Assembly (NCBI GenBank): GCA_002684855.1
Contig: NYWD01000069.1
Span: forward strand, 23,729 to 87,728
Source: Planctomycetaceae bacterium
GTDB taxonomy: Bacteria > Planctomycetota > Phycisphaerae > Phycisphaerales > SM1A02
Reading direction: 5' to 3'
DNA: 64,000 bases
Part shown: positions 28,782 through 39,200 of the stretch, piece after piece
How positions within the stretch are numbered: the stretch's first letter is position 1
How the letters are laid out: every line of letters starts with the position of its first letter
Notes under the pieces: generated by a model
What the model was told of the DNA's origin: nothing
What the model saw: the letters and a program-made list of their open reading frames with translations, nothing else
The model's database searches: none
Program-made: the position numbers and the translations under genes

Positions 28782-30520
28782 TGTCGCCGCCGGACGTCCG
28801 GACGACGGCGCCTCGTCGCGGCGTCGCGCTCGCCGCGGTGCTGCTGGTCGGCATGGGGGCGATGCTCGTCGCGCTCGGCGTCATCCATCTCGTCCGGGCC
28901 GACGTGGCGAGCCTCGGTGCATCCGAGGACCTCGAGCAGTCGAGACTCCTCGCCCGCAGCGCGATCCGGGCGGTGTCCGCCGAACTCGCGCGATCCCGTC
29001 CGGCCATGCTCCGCGGCGAGACCCCCGAACTCCCCGAACGGCTCGAGATTCTCGAACTCGATCCGGGAGAGGGGGCGAGGGTCGGTGTCGCGGTGCTCCT
29101 CCCGGTGGGACCCGGAGGCGCGAGGCTCGTGGCGGAGGCGGGGCGGCTCGATCTCAACGAAGTCGATGCGGAGGCGATGGCGGACACCGGGATGGTCACG
29201 ATGGCGGAGGCTCGCACGATCGTCGCCGCACGGGACGCGCGCCCGGGCGGTCGCTTCGAATCGGTGCTCGATCTGCTGTCCCTCGAGGGGGACGTGACGT
29301 TCACGCCCGAGCGGATGCTCGGCCCGCTCGACGAGATCCGGATCCTCTCCCGCGTGGATTCCGAGGAGTCATCGACCGGGGAGCGGATTCTCGAGCGGCT
29401 GGACGACGACCTCGGCGGCGACGTCCGCGGACTCGCCGATCTCTTCACGGTCAACGCGTTCGAGCCGGACGTCCGGCTCGATGGAACGCCGCGACTCGAT
29501 CCGGAGTCCGATGGAGCCGATGCGGTCGCCGACGCGGGCATCGAGGATCCGGCGACGGCCCGGCTCCTGGAGCGATTCCTCGAAGGCGGGGTCGACGGCC
29601 GATCCGGAGCGGAGGAGGCGCCGGAACGGGGTGATCGACGAAACCGCAGGAACCGTCGGCGGCGGAACGAATCGAACGCGTCGAACGATGCGCCGGACCG
29701 CGAATCGGAACCGTCGTCGGCCGGTCCGATGTCGAGGCTCCGACGGGTGCTCGGTGACGCCGCCGCCGATGCCGGACTCGCGCTCGATGCCATCGCGCGG
29801 GATCCCGGCGAGTGGCGGAACGGCCTGCTCGACATCAACACCGCGAGCGTCGCGGCGCTGCAGTCGGTGGCGGGGATCGATCCGCCGCTCGCCACCGCGA
29901 TCGCCGCGCGTCGGGAATCGCTCGCGATCGACCGACGGTTCAGCCGGCTCTGGCCGGTGGAGGAGGGCCTGGTCGACCCGGACGCCTGGGACGTCGTCGC
30001 GGATCTCATCACCACTCGTTCGACGGTCTGGCGATTCGTCGTCGCGGTCGGGATCGAGTCGGGCGGTTCGAGCGAGGGACTCGAGACGCCGACCGCGTGG
30101 GAGGTCGTGATCGATTGCGGATCCGTGCCGCCCCGCGTGGTCGAACTCCGCGACGTCACCCTGCTCGAACTGGCGGCCCGGATGGTGGGGATCGAGTCCG
30201 AGGACGCGGTGCTCGCGGGCCTCGACCCGGGCGGGGAGCCGGCGTCGACGCCCGCATCCGTCGAAAACCAGTTCGGGAGCGGGCCACCCCTCTTTGGGGA
30301 CGGCCCCCTCCTCTTCGACGAGGCGGCCTCGCTGTTCGATGATGAAGACGCCCTCTTCGACGACCGACCCTCCCTCTTCGACGACGCGGAGTCCGCCTTC
30401 GACCGCCCCGGTCTCTTCCGCGACGAGGCCGAATCCCGGATCCCGCCGCCCTCATCCACCGCGTCACCGGGTGATCGCGGGCCGGGCGGTCGTTGGCGAC
30501 CCGCAACCGGTGGCAGGTAG
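28781..30520 (+). CDS. Type II secretion minor pseudopilin GspK-like, with helix-hairpin-helix and repetitive acidic C-terminal tail
   Basis: RRGVALAAVLLVGMGAMLVALG N-terminus without Glu5, as in GspK; DLNEVDAEAMAD and LDINTASVAALQSVAGIDPPLATAIAARR HhH-type segments; LF-D/D repeat tail. Confidence 0.8.
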   Translation: MSPPDVRTTAPRRGVALAAVLLVGMGAMLVALGVIHLVRADVASLGASEDLEQSRLLARSAIRAVSAELARSRPAMLRGETPELPERLEILELDPGEGARVGVAVLLPVGPGGARLVAEAGRLDLNEVDAEAMADTGMVTMAEARTIVAARDARPGGRFESVLDLLSLEGDVTFTPERMLGPLDEIRILSRVDSEESSTGERILERLDDDLGGDVRGLADLFTVNAFEPDVRLDGTPRLDPESDGADAVADAGIEDPATARLLERFLEGGVDGRSGAEEAPERGDRRNRRNRRRRNESNASNDAPDRESEPSSAGPMSRLRRVLGDAAADAGLALDAIARDPGEWRNGLLDINTASVAALQSVAGIDPPLATAIAARRESLAIDRRFSRLWPVEEGLVDPDAWDVVADLITTRSTVWRFVVAVGIESGGSSEGLETPTAWEVVIDCGSVPPRVVELRDVTLLELAARMVGIESEDAVLAGLDPGGEPASTPASVENQFGSGPPLFGDGPLLFDEAASLFDDEDALFDDRPSLFDDAESAFDRPGLFRDEAESRIPPPSSTASPGDRGPGGRWRPATGGR

Positions 30521-30562
30521 GATCGGTTCACTCTTTCATCGTCCTCCACGAAGGTTCCGCCC

Positions 30563-32041
30563 ATGGCCCGCAAGATCCATCTCGCCGTCGACATCGGCCG
30601 CCGGGCGGTTCGAGTGGCCAGGATCCGGCCGGGCCGCCGGACCGCGCTGGCCGCCACGCTGTTCGAGACCATTCCGCCCGAGATGGATGCGGCGGATCCC
30701 GTGGCCGTCGGTTCGATGCTCGGGCGAGCCATGGCACGGGCGGGCATCGATCCCGGTCCCGCGGTCTTCGCGCTCGATCGCTCGATCACGAGCTTCAAGC
30801 GACTGACCCTGCCCACCGACGACCCCGACGAACTTCCCGACATGGTCCGGCTCGCGGTGGAGCGCGAACTCCCGATCGATGCGGAGGACGCGGTGATCGA
30901 CTTCTCGATCATCGATCGTGGTGCGGACGGGTTCGTGGTCGAGACGGTGGCGGTCCCGCGGCGCGAGATCCAGCGAATCGAGCGGATCGCGGAAGCCGCG
31001 GGGCTGCGCGTCGCCCGCATCGCGCCGCGATGTCACGGTGCGATGCGCCTGGCTGATCCGGTGCAGCCCACGCTCGTCCTGGACGTGACCGGCGAGGGAT
31101 TCGAGCTTGGACTCGTGGAGCAGGGGCGGTTGCGATGGTCGCGAGGGGTGTCGATCGACGGGGCGAACCCCGCCGGACCCACCGCCGACGAACTGGTGCC
31201 CGAGATCCGGCGCAGCTGGCTGAGCTATCGAGTCTCGGCGGGCGAGATCGAGACCCCGATGCTGCTGGTCCTCGGTGGAGAGCAGATCGCCGACGCGGTG
31301 GGGGGGATCTCGGAGGCGACGGGACTCACCGCCCAGCGGTTCATCGGGGACCGTCGCGTGCAGACCGATGTGGACATGCGTGGAGTCTGGCCGCTGGTCG
31401 GGCTGCTGCTTCCCGTGGCGGCCGATCGACGGGGCGACCTCCTTTCGCCGCGACAGGCGCCGGACCGCGCCGCTCGGACCCGGCAACGGGTGCTCGCCTC
31501 GATCGGGCTCGCGATCGTGGCCGGCGGGCTGGGCTGGACGCTCGGAACCCGTGATCTCGCATCGCTCGATTCCCAGGCTTCCGACCTGCGCGGCAAGGCG
31601 ATCGTCGCGAAGGACGAGCACCTTCGATTCAAGCGGGACATGCTTCGGGCCGGTCACCTCGAGGCCTGGGTCGGAGTCCGCCCCGACTGGATCGAGCATC
31701 TGATGGTCGTCGCGGGTCCGGGCCTCGCGGCCGGCGGCACCGTGCTCGACGAGTTCGGCGGAACCCTCGATGCGAAGGACGCCGACTTCGATCGCACGGA
31801 CGACAGCTTCTCGATCGAGGCCGGGGTGAGGATCGCGGTGGAGGGCGAATCCGAGAGTCGCGACGTCGCGGCGAACGTACGCGACGTGCTGGTGGCGGAT
31901 GATCGGTACGTCCTCCGCACGACCGGCGCCGACGCCGAGGGCGGTCGTCGACTCGCGTATCCCTTCGGCTTCATCATGAGGACGACCACGCTCGATCCGG
32001 GATCGGACGTTCCTTCGAGCGATGACGGAGGTGACTCGTGA
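30563..32041 (+). CDS. PilM/GspL-like actin-fold assembly protein with C-terminal PilN-like TM domain
   Basis: MARKIHLAVDIGRRAVRVARI, MVRLAVERELPIDAEDAVIDFSIID typical of PilM; TM at VLASIGLAIVAGGLGWTLG followed by coiled coil. Confidence 0.8.
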   Translation: MARKIHLAVDIGRRAVRVARIRPGRRTALAATLFETIPPEMDAADPVAVGSMLGRAMARAGIDPGPAVFALDRSITSFKRLTLPTDDPDELPDMVRLAVERELPIDAEDAVIDFSIIDRGADGFVVETVAVPRREIQRIERIAEAAGLRVARIAPRCHGAMRLADPVQPTLVLDVTGEGFELGLVEQGRLRWSRGVSIDGANPAGPTADELVPEIRRSWLSYRVSAGEIETPMLLVLGGEQIADAVGGISEATGLTAQRFIGDRRVQTDVDMRGVWPLVGLLLPVAADRRGDLLSPRQAPDRAARTRQRVLASIGLAIVAGGLGWTLGTRDLASLDSQASDLRGKAIVAKDEHLRFKRDMLRAGHLEAWVGVRPDWIEHLMVVAGPGLAAGGTVLDEFGGTLDAKDADFDRTDDSFSIEAGVRIAVEGESESRDVAANVRDVLVADDRYVLRTTGADAEGGRRLAYPFGFIMRTTTLDPGSDVPSSDDGGDS

Positions 32042-33024
32042 AACGCCGGGTCCGCGGCATCATCACGATCACGACGGTGGGCGTCGCGCTCGTGGGTTCG
32101 AGCGTCGCGGGGTGGGCGATCGGATCCGGGCGTCTCGGCGGCGCCCGGGATCAGATCGAGAACCGGATCGCGACCTACCGGAACGTCCTGCTGACGGTTC
32201 GATCCGAGCGCGAGGAGCGACCGGAACTCGACCGCCGGCTCGCGGACGTCCTCGACCGCTCGCTCGGTTCGGAACTCGAGTCCGTGGACAGCGACCTGCG
32301 CAGGAGGCTGGCGGGACTGGCCGAGGCTTCGGGGCTTCGCGAGGCGAGCGTTTCGACGCTCGGAGCCTCGGTGGTGCCCACGCCCGCGGTCCGGGAATTC
32401 TCGAGGTCGGGCAGTGAACGGGCCTTCCGGGAAGAGCCCGATTTCGCCGTCCTCGGTGCGAACGTCTCGGGTCGCGGACCGCTCGATGCGGTCGTTCGTT
32501 TCCTTCACGGACTCGATGCCGCGCCCTGGGTCAAGCGGGTCGAATACGTCCGATTCGACCCCGACCGGGAGGGACGGATCATCTCGTTGAACGCGCGGGT
32601 CTCGACCATCTTCGTCCCCGGCGTCGAGCCGGCGGGCGAACTCGACGTCGAGTCGCCGGAACCGATCCGTCCGATCGGCCGCTACACGTCGATGGTCGAC
32701 GCGAATCCGTTCGCCTTCGAAGTCGAGGTCCCGCCCCCGGTCACGAAGCCCGCGCCGGTGACACCGCCACCGCCGCCGAGGATCGATCCGCGGTCGAGGT
32801 GGATGCTCACGGGGGTCGTGGAAGGACCCGACGGCACCGAAGCCTGGCTTCGGAACGTCGGAAGCAACCAGACCATCGAGCTGCTCGTCGGCGGAAGCCG
32901 ACGGCTGGATCGCGAGGTCGAACTGCAACTGGACTGGGCCGAGGGGGACATCGCAGGATTCCGCGTGGGTGACGAAACCTTCCGGATCCTGATCGGTTCG
33001 ACCCTTGACCGGCCACTTCCCTGA
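32038..33024 (+). CDS. PilO/GspM-like protein with C-terminal PilP/GspC-like small beta domain
   Basis: Single N-terminal TM (ITITTVGVALVGSSVAGWAIG), coiled coil, Pro-rich linker VPPPVTKPAPVTPPPPPR, then WMLTGVVEGPDGTEAWLRNVGSNQTIELLVGG...GFRVGDETFRILIG. ATGA overlap with the PilM-like gene. Confidence 0.6.
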   Translation: MKRRVRGIITITTVGVALVGSSVAGWAIGSGRLGGARDQIENRIATYRNVLLTVRSEREERPELDRRLADVLDRSLGSELESVDSDLRRRLAGLAEASGLREASVSTLGASVVPTPAVREFSRSGSERAFREEPDFAVLGANVSGRGPLDAVVRFLHGLDAAPWVKRVEYVRFDPDREGRIISLNARVSTIFVPGVEPAGELDVESPEPIRPIGRYTSMVDANPFAFEVEVPPPVTKPAPVTPPPPPRIDPRSRWMLTGVVEGPDGTEAWLRNVGSNQTIELLVGGSRRLDREVELQLDWAEGDIAGFRVGDETFRILIGSTLDRPLP

Positions 33025-33099
33025 TTCCCCGTTCCTGACCCCGAAACTCACGCTTTTTCGCCTCTGACCCACGAGGGATGGTGGCTGGTCGGTACGATG

Positions 33100-33117
33100 C
33101 CCCCAACATCTTGGGGG
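33100..33117 (+). other. Short perfect hairpin CCCCCAA-CATC-TTGGGGG in the secretin leader
   Basis: cccccaacatcttggggg, 7-bp stem, 4-nt loop, between the gspM-like gene and the secretin. Confidence 0.5.
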
Positions 33118-33203
33118 GGAGTGCGAAGTGAGACGTTCCGATCGCCTGGGAAGGATTCCCGGGGACTCGGTCGGGGTGGCCGTTGAGTTCACGGCATGGA
33201 ACA

Positions 33204-33248
33204 CGAGCGTGGATGGACACAGCCGGTCGGAGACCGGATCCACGCTCG
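33204..33248 (+). promoter_or_regulatory. Structured mRNA leader immediately upstream of the giant secretin start
   Basis: Outer perfect 11-bp stem cgagcgtggat/atccacgctcg (33204-33214/33238-33248) enclosing a perfect 6-bp stem ccggtc-gga-gaccgg (33223-33237); RBS-like ggag and ATG at 33261 follow. Confidence 0.55.
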
Positions 33249-33260
33249 CTGGAGCCAGTA

Positions 33261-36200
33261 ATGACGAATATCCGGAAGTGCGTTCGGTGGTCCTTGTTCC
33301 TCGCGGTCCTGTTCGGGCCGTGGGGCGGCGGTACGTTGGCGGTCGGGCAGGTGGAAGCCGAGCCGCCGCGACCCGTTCGGGGCGACGACGGGGTGCCGCA
33401 GGTCCGTTTCAACTTCAAGGGCCAGACCTGGGACCAGGTGCTCGACTACTTCTCGCGCGTCACGGCGCTGCCCATCGTCCGGGACGCCGAGGTGCCCGCC
33501 GGCACGGTCGACTACATCAACCCGACGCCGTATCCGCTCCCCCAGGCGCTCGAGACGTTGAACCTCCTCCTGCAGACCCGGGGTCTCGTCCTTCGTGACG
33601 GAAACGGTCGCCTGGTCCTCGAGCAGCTCAAGGAGATCAAGCGCGAGAACATCCCGACCTACATCGGGAGGCTCCCGGACGACGTCACCGCGGACACGCT
33701 GGTGACGGTGATCGTCCCCCTGGTGAACGCGACCGCGGCGTCGGTCTCCGAACAGCTGAAGGAGATGGTCGCGGACTACGGGATGGTGGCCGCGCTTCCC
33801 GAACAGAACTCGCTGCTGCTGGTGGAGACGGCGGCCAACGCGCGGCGCATCCAGCTGATCGTCGACGAGCTCGATCGCGAGGACGTCGAGAACCAGGTCG
33901 ACCAGATCCCGCTCCGGAACTCGAAGGCCGGCGAGATCCTCCCGATCCTCCTCAAGCTGATGAGCGAGCGGGTGGTGAAGACCGTCACCAGGGGCAAGGC
34001 GAAGGTCCAGGTCGAGGAGGACGTGATGCCCGCCGGTTTCCGCATCGCCGCGGACGATCGCACCAACACGATCATCGCCCGGGGCACCCCCCGGCGGATC
34101 GAGCGGCTCCGGGCCGCCATCGACCTGCTCGACGGAGAGAGGCTCGAGGCTTCGACGAACATGCGGACGATCCAGCTCGACCGGCTCACCGTCGCGGAGG
34201 CGAAGGGGCGGCTGGACCAGCTCTTCGCGGGCGTCCCCGAGGAGGATCGGCCCACCTACGTCGTGCTCGACGACACCAATCGCATCACGATCTCCGCCGA
34301 TCCGGCGATGCTCGAGCAGGCCACCCGGTTCCTCGCGGATCTCGAGGGGGCGGGCGAGGGCGCGACGGGCGACGGCGAGTCCGTCGCACTGCTCACGCTG
34401 TCCCATGCGACCCCCGAGGCGGCGATCGCGGCATGCCGGGCGATCTTCACGCCGCGTCAGTCCGCGGTGGTGAAGCTGGTCCCCGGTCCCGACGGTCGGA
34501 GCCTCGTCGCGGCGGGGCCCGTCGCGGATCTCGATTCCGTGCGGAAGACCATCGTGCTCGTGGACCGTCCCGCCCGGGGCGACCGTGAAGTCCGCTACCT
34601 CGAGGTCGACGCGGTCGACCCCGGCACCGCGTTCGCCCGCGCGACCCGGATCTTCGAGGCCGCCGCGGAATCGGATCCGACCCTCGCGGTGGTCACCGAC
34701 TTCGATCCCGCGACCCGACGCCTGGTGATCGAGGGGCCGCGCGAGTCGCTCGACCGGTTCGAGGCGGCGCTCGCCGACGCCCGCGCGTCGATCCGTCCGG
34801 AGACGATGGTCCGCCAGTTCACCGTGGAGTCGGCGCCGCCGAGCCGCCTGGTGGGTTCGATGAACACGCTCTCCCGCGCGATCCTGAAGCCCACGGACGG
34901 TTCCACCTACGTGCCGCCCGACTTCGAGGCGGTCGACGAACTCGACCTGCTCGTCGTCACCGCGACCGCCGACCAGTTCGTCGCGATCGACGGCCTGCTC
35001 CGCACGCTCGACCGTCCGCAGCCCGGTGACGTCACCTATCGCGTGATCCGCATCGGCACGACCGCGGGCGACGTGCTCCTGGAGAAGGCGCTGGCGGCGT
35101 TCGATCGAAAGGCGACGATGCTTGCGGACGGCGATCTGCCGCGCCCCGAGGTCTCGGTCGACGCGTCGACCGGCGTCTTCGAGGTCCTCGGCTCCACCGC
35201 ATCGGTCCAAGCCTTCGAGCGCGCCCTCGCGGAGGCGAGGCAGCTGCTCCCTCCCGAGCCCGTCGGTCGGATGATCGCGATCCGCCAGGCCCGGGCCGCC
35301 GAGCTTCTCGCGCCCCTCCTGGAGATGATCGACCGGACCGTGGCGATCGGCGACGGTCGGGCGATCGCGCCACCGTCCATCGAGGTGGTCACGCCCACCA
35401 ACAGCCTGTGGGTCCGCGGGGACGCGGCGCAGGTACGCACGATCGAGCAGTTCGTCCGGGAGCTCGACGTCTTCGAACCGACCGAGATGCCCCCGTTGCG
35501 GATGCTCCAGCTCTCGGGCAGCGACGCGCAGCAGATCGCCCGGCTGCTGACCAGCCGCTACGACGCCCGGCCGACGGACGTCCGTCGGGAGAAGCCGGTG
35601 CGGATCGAGGCCGACGCCGCGACCAACACCCTGGTGGTGACCGCGCACGAGGCGGTCTTCGACGAGATGAAGACGTTCGTGGATTCGCTCAATCGCAACA
35701 CCGAGACCGAGGCGGAGCGCGAGACGATGATCTTCCCGCTCCGGCTCGCCCGCGCGGTGGATCTCGCCAAGGCGCTCGGGACCCTGTATCCAGAACCGCC
35801 GATGCCCCTGGACACCAGGGGACGTCCGCTGCCCCACCTTCGCCAGCCGCGAGAGGTGTTCGTGAGCGCCGACGCGGGCACCAACACCCTGATCATCGAG
35901 GCGCCGAGCGGTCGACGCACGAGCTTCGAGCAGCTCGTGCAGCAGCTCGACCGCATCGAACTGCCACCGCAGGCGACGCTGAGGACGTGGAACGTCGATC
36001 GCGGCGAGGGTTCGGAGATCGCGAACACGCTGCAGAACCTCGCTCGACAGGGCGTCCTGAGTCGGCCCGGTGCCAACGGGGAGAAGGCGGTCGAGGTCAC
36101 CATCCAGTTCGAACCCCGCAGCCGGACCCTCATCGTCGCGGGCGACGATTTCACCTTCGGCAAGGTCGACGAGATCCTCGCCGATCTCGAGGCGGTCCCG

Positions 36201-39200
36201 GTCAATCGCGCCCTCCGGGTGATCGAGATCACCGCGGGGGACGTGACGGAGATCTCGGGCCGCGCCTCCCGGCTCTTCACGGAACAGACCGAAGGCGACC
36301 CCGACTTCACGGGCGTCGAGGTCGAGGTGGACGCGGTCAACGGCACGATCCTCGCGGTCGGCGAGGACGCCTCGCTGAACCGGTTCTCGCAGATCGTCGC
36401 CCAGCTCGAGTCCGCGCAGGCGAGCCCCCCGGACATCCGCCTCCTCTCGCTGCGACACGGCGAGGCGACGGAGGTCGCCACGATGATCGTCGAACTGCTG
36501 GGGAACGAGCTGGCGATGGCGACGCTCGGGGGCCCGGCTCCCGTCATCGAGGCGTTGCCGCAGGTCAACGCGATCCTGGTGGCCGCGGAACCTCGCGAGC
36601 ACGAGATCATCCGGCAGATCGTCGACACCATCGACACCGCCGACGAGGCGCTGCCGCCGATCCGGATCCTGCAGGTGCGGACCGCCGACGCGGCCAATCT
36701 CGCGAGCGCGCTCGGCCAGACCTACGAACGACGGTCGAACGAGGAGAAGGCCGCGAAGCCGGTTCGAATCAGCGCCGACGTCGCGACCAACGCACTGATC
36801 GTCGCCGCCCACCCGGAGCTGCTGGAGGAGATCCGGGCCATCGTGACGGATCTCAACGACGCGGACCGCCTCGACGCGGAAGGCCGCGAGATCCGGATCT
36901 TCCCGCTTCGAGTCGCCCTCGCCGAGGATCTCGCGAACACCATCGACCAGATGTATCCCGAGCCGCCGATGCCTCGGGACAGCCGGGGACGCCCGAGACC
37001 GGATCTCCAGCAGCCGAGGGAGGTCGTGGTGCGGGCGAACCCCCAGATGAACGCGTTGATCGTCGACGCGCCGATCCAGCGCATGGCCGGTTTCGAGAAG
37101 CTGGTGCAGCAGCTCGACCAGACCCAGATCGTCGACGAGACGGAGATCCGGACGTGGAAGCTCCCGACGGTCGAGCTCGAGGCGGCGGCCCGCACGTTGC
37201 GGGAACTCGCCGACGGGGGACATCTCGGCGGCGGTGATCGCGGCCTCGCCGGCACGATCTCGATCAGCGTCGACGTCGCGAGCGACACGCTGCTGGTGTC
37301 CGGACCGACGGGCATCTTCGATCGCGTCGCGCAGGTGATCGACTCGCTCGAATCCGGTCCCGTGATGCCGGTGACGACCCTCCGCACCTTCCGGCTGGCC
37401 CAGGCCCGGGTCGACTCGGTGGTGCCCATGCTTCGGGAGATCCTCGTCGCCCGGATGACCGAGACGACGGGCCGCGCCGATCGCGAGATCGAGCGGCTGC
37501 TCACCGTCACCTCGGATCGGAAGACCAACACGGTGATCATCTCGGCGCCGGACGTGGTGATGCCGATCGCGGAGCAGCTCATCAAGACCCTCGACTCCTC
37601 CGCGCAGGTCGTCGGGGATCCCACGGTCCGCGTGCGTCCGCTGATGTTCGCGGACGCGGCCGTGGTCGCGGGCGCGCTGCAGCAGGCCCTGCCCGGAATG
37701 ACCAGTCCCGCGACGGGCGAGGCCATGGAGGTCAAGGTGGTCCCCGCCTCGGGGTCGAACGCCCTGCTTCTGGTGGGCATTCCGGAGGAGATCGAGGAGG
37801 TGGAGGTCCTCATCGAACCGCTCGACGCCCGCCCCGCGATCGACGCGATGGACGCCCGGACCTTCGAGCTCGCTCACGCGGATGCGACGCGGATCGCGCC
37901 GATCGTGCAGACGCTGCTCGTGGATCAGCAGAGCAGCGATCCGCGGGTGCTCGTCGAGCGGATCCGGCGGAGTCGCGGGGCGATCGACCTCACGCCGACG
38001 GTGCGGGTCGAAGCCGACGAACGGACCAACAGCCTCATCGTGAGCGGCCCGCAGCCGGCGGTCACGCTCGCGGAGAACCTCATCGAGAAGCTCGACCGTC
38101 CGGACGCGGACGCCGATCTGGTCTACACCACCTTCACGCCGGCGCAGGCCGACGCGACTCGAATCGTGAAGACCGCCCAGACCGTGCTGGATCGCACCCG
38201 TCCCGGCGGGCTTCGCTCGACGCTCGAACTGATCGCCGAACCCGAGACGAACTCGGTGCTGGTCGTCGGGACCCGCGACGAGACCGAGCGAGCCGTCGGC
38301 CTCCTCTCGGAGTGGGACGAGCAGATCCCGGTCCTGCCGCCGGTCGACTTCAAGATCCTGACGATTCGCAACGCCTCCGCGGACGCCGTCGCCGCGGTGA
38401 TCGGGCCGGTGCTTCGCGACCGGACCCGCTGGCCCGTGGCGCTCCGTGACGCCGCCCGGGCCGGACTCGTGGTCTCCGAACCGACGGTCACCGCGGACGT
38501 CGCCACCAATCGGATCCTCGTCTCCGCGCCCGCCGAACTCCAGGCGATCGCCTCGACGCTGGTCCGGGAGCTCGACCAGGCCGATTCGGTCGGCTCGATC
38601 GAGGTCCGCGTGTATCCGGTCACCGCCGGTGGTGCCGCGGACATGGCGGAGGCGCTCCAGCGATCGCTCGACGCCGCGTCCGACGCCCGCCCCGGCGAGC
38701 CGCGTCCGGTCGTCGCCTCCGCGGGTCGATCCGACTCGATCGTGGTGACCGCGTCGCCGCGACTCCAGGAGATCGTCGCCCAGCAGTTCTCGGCAATGGC
38801 GAGTTCCGGCGGCGGGGTGCAGGTCCGGACCGTCTTCCTCGAACACGCCTCCGCCGCCCGGATCGCGCCGCTGGTCGAATCGCTGCTCGCGGAGGATTCG
38901 ATGGTCCAGCCGAGGGATCTCCCGAGCTGGATGCGGGCCGAACTGATGATGGCCCGGGTCCGCGGCCAGATCGACGAGGAGCCGCCGATCCGGGTGCTCC
39001 CCGACGACCGCCTGAACGCGGTCATCGTCACGGGGCCGCTCGCGGCCCTCGACGCCGCCGAACAGCTGGTCGCGCAACTCGACGTCGCGGCGCCCGGTGG
39101 CGGGGGTCGTTCGATCCGAGTGCTCGAGGTGCGGAACGCCGACGCTCGCGAACTGGCGACCACGCTCGACGAACTCTTCGCGGTGGCCGACGACGGGGAG

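Noticed and set aside
33100-33248. Known c-di-GMP (GEMM) riboswitch in the secretin leader
   Set aside because: Conserved GEMM core sequence not found; structure retained only as an unclassified leader.
33189-39077. 1,962-aa minus-strand ORF antisense to the giant secretin
   Set aside because: Shadow ORF from high GC and biased third positions; translation is low-complexity Arg/Asp/Gly/His with no family motif, while the plus strand has clear secretin domains.
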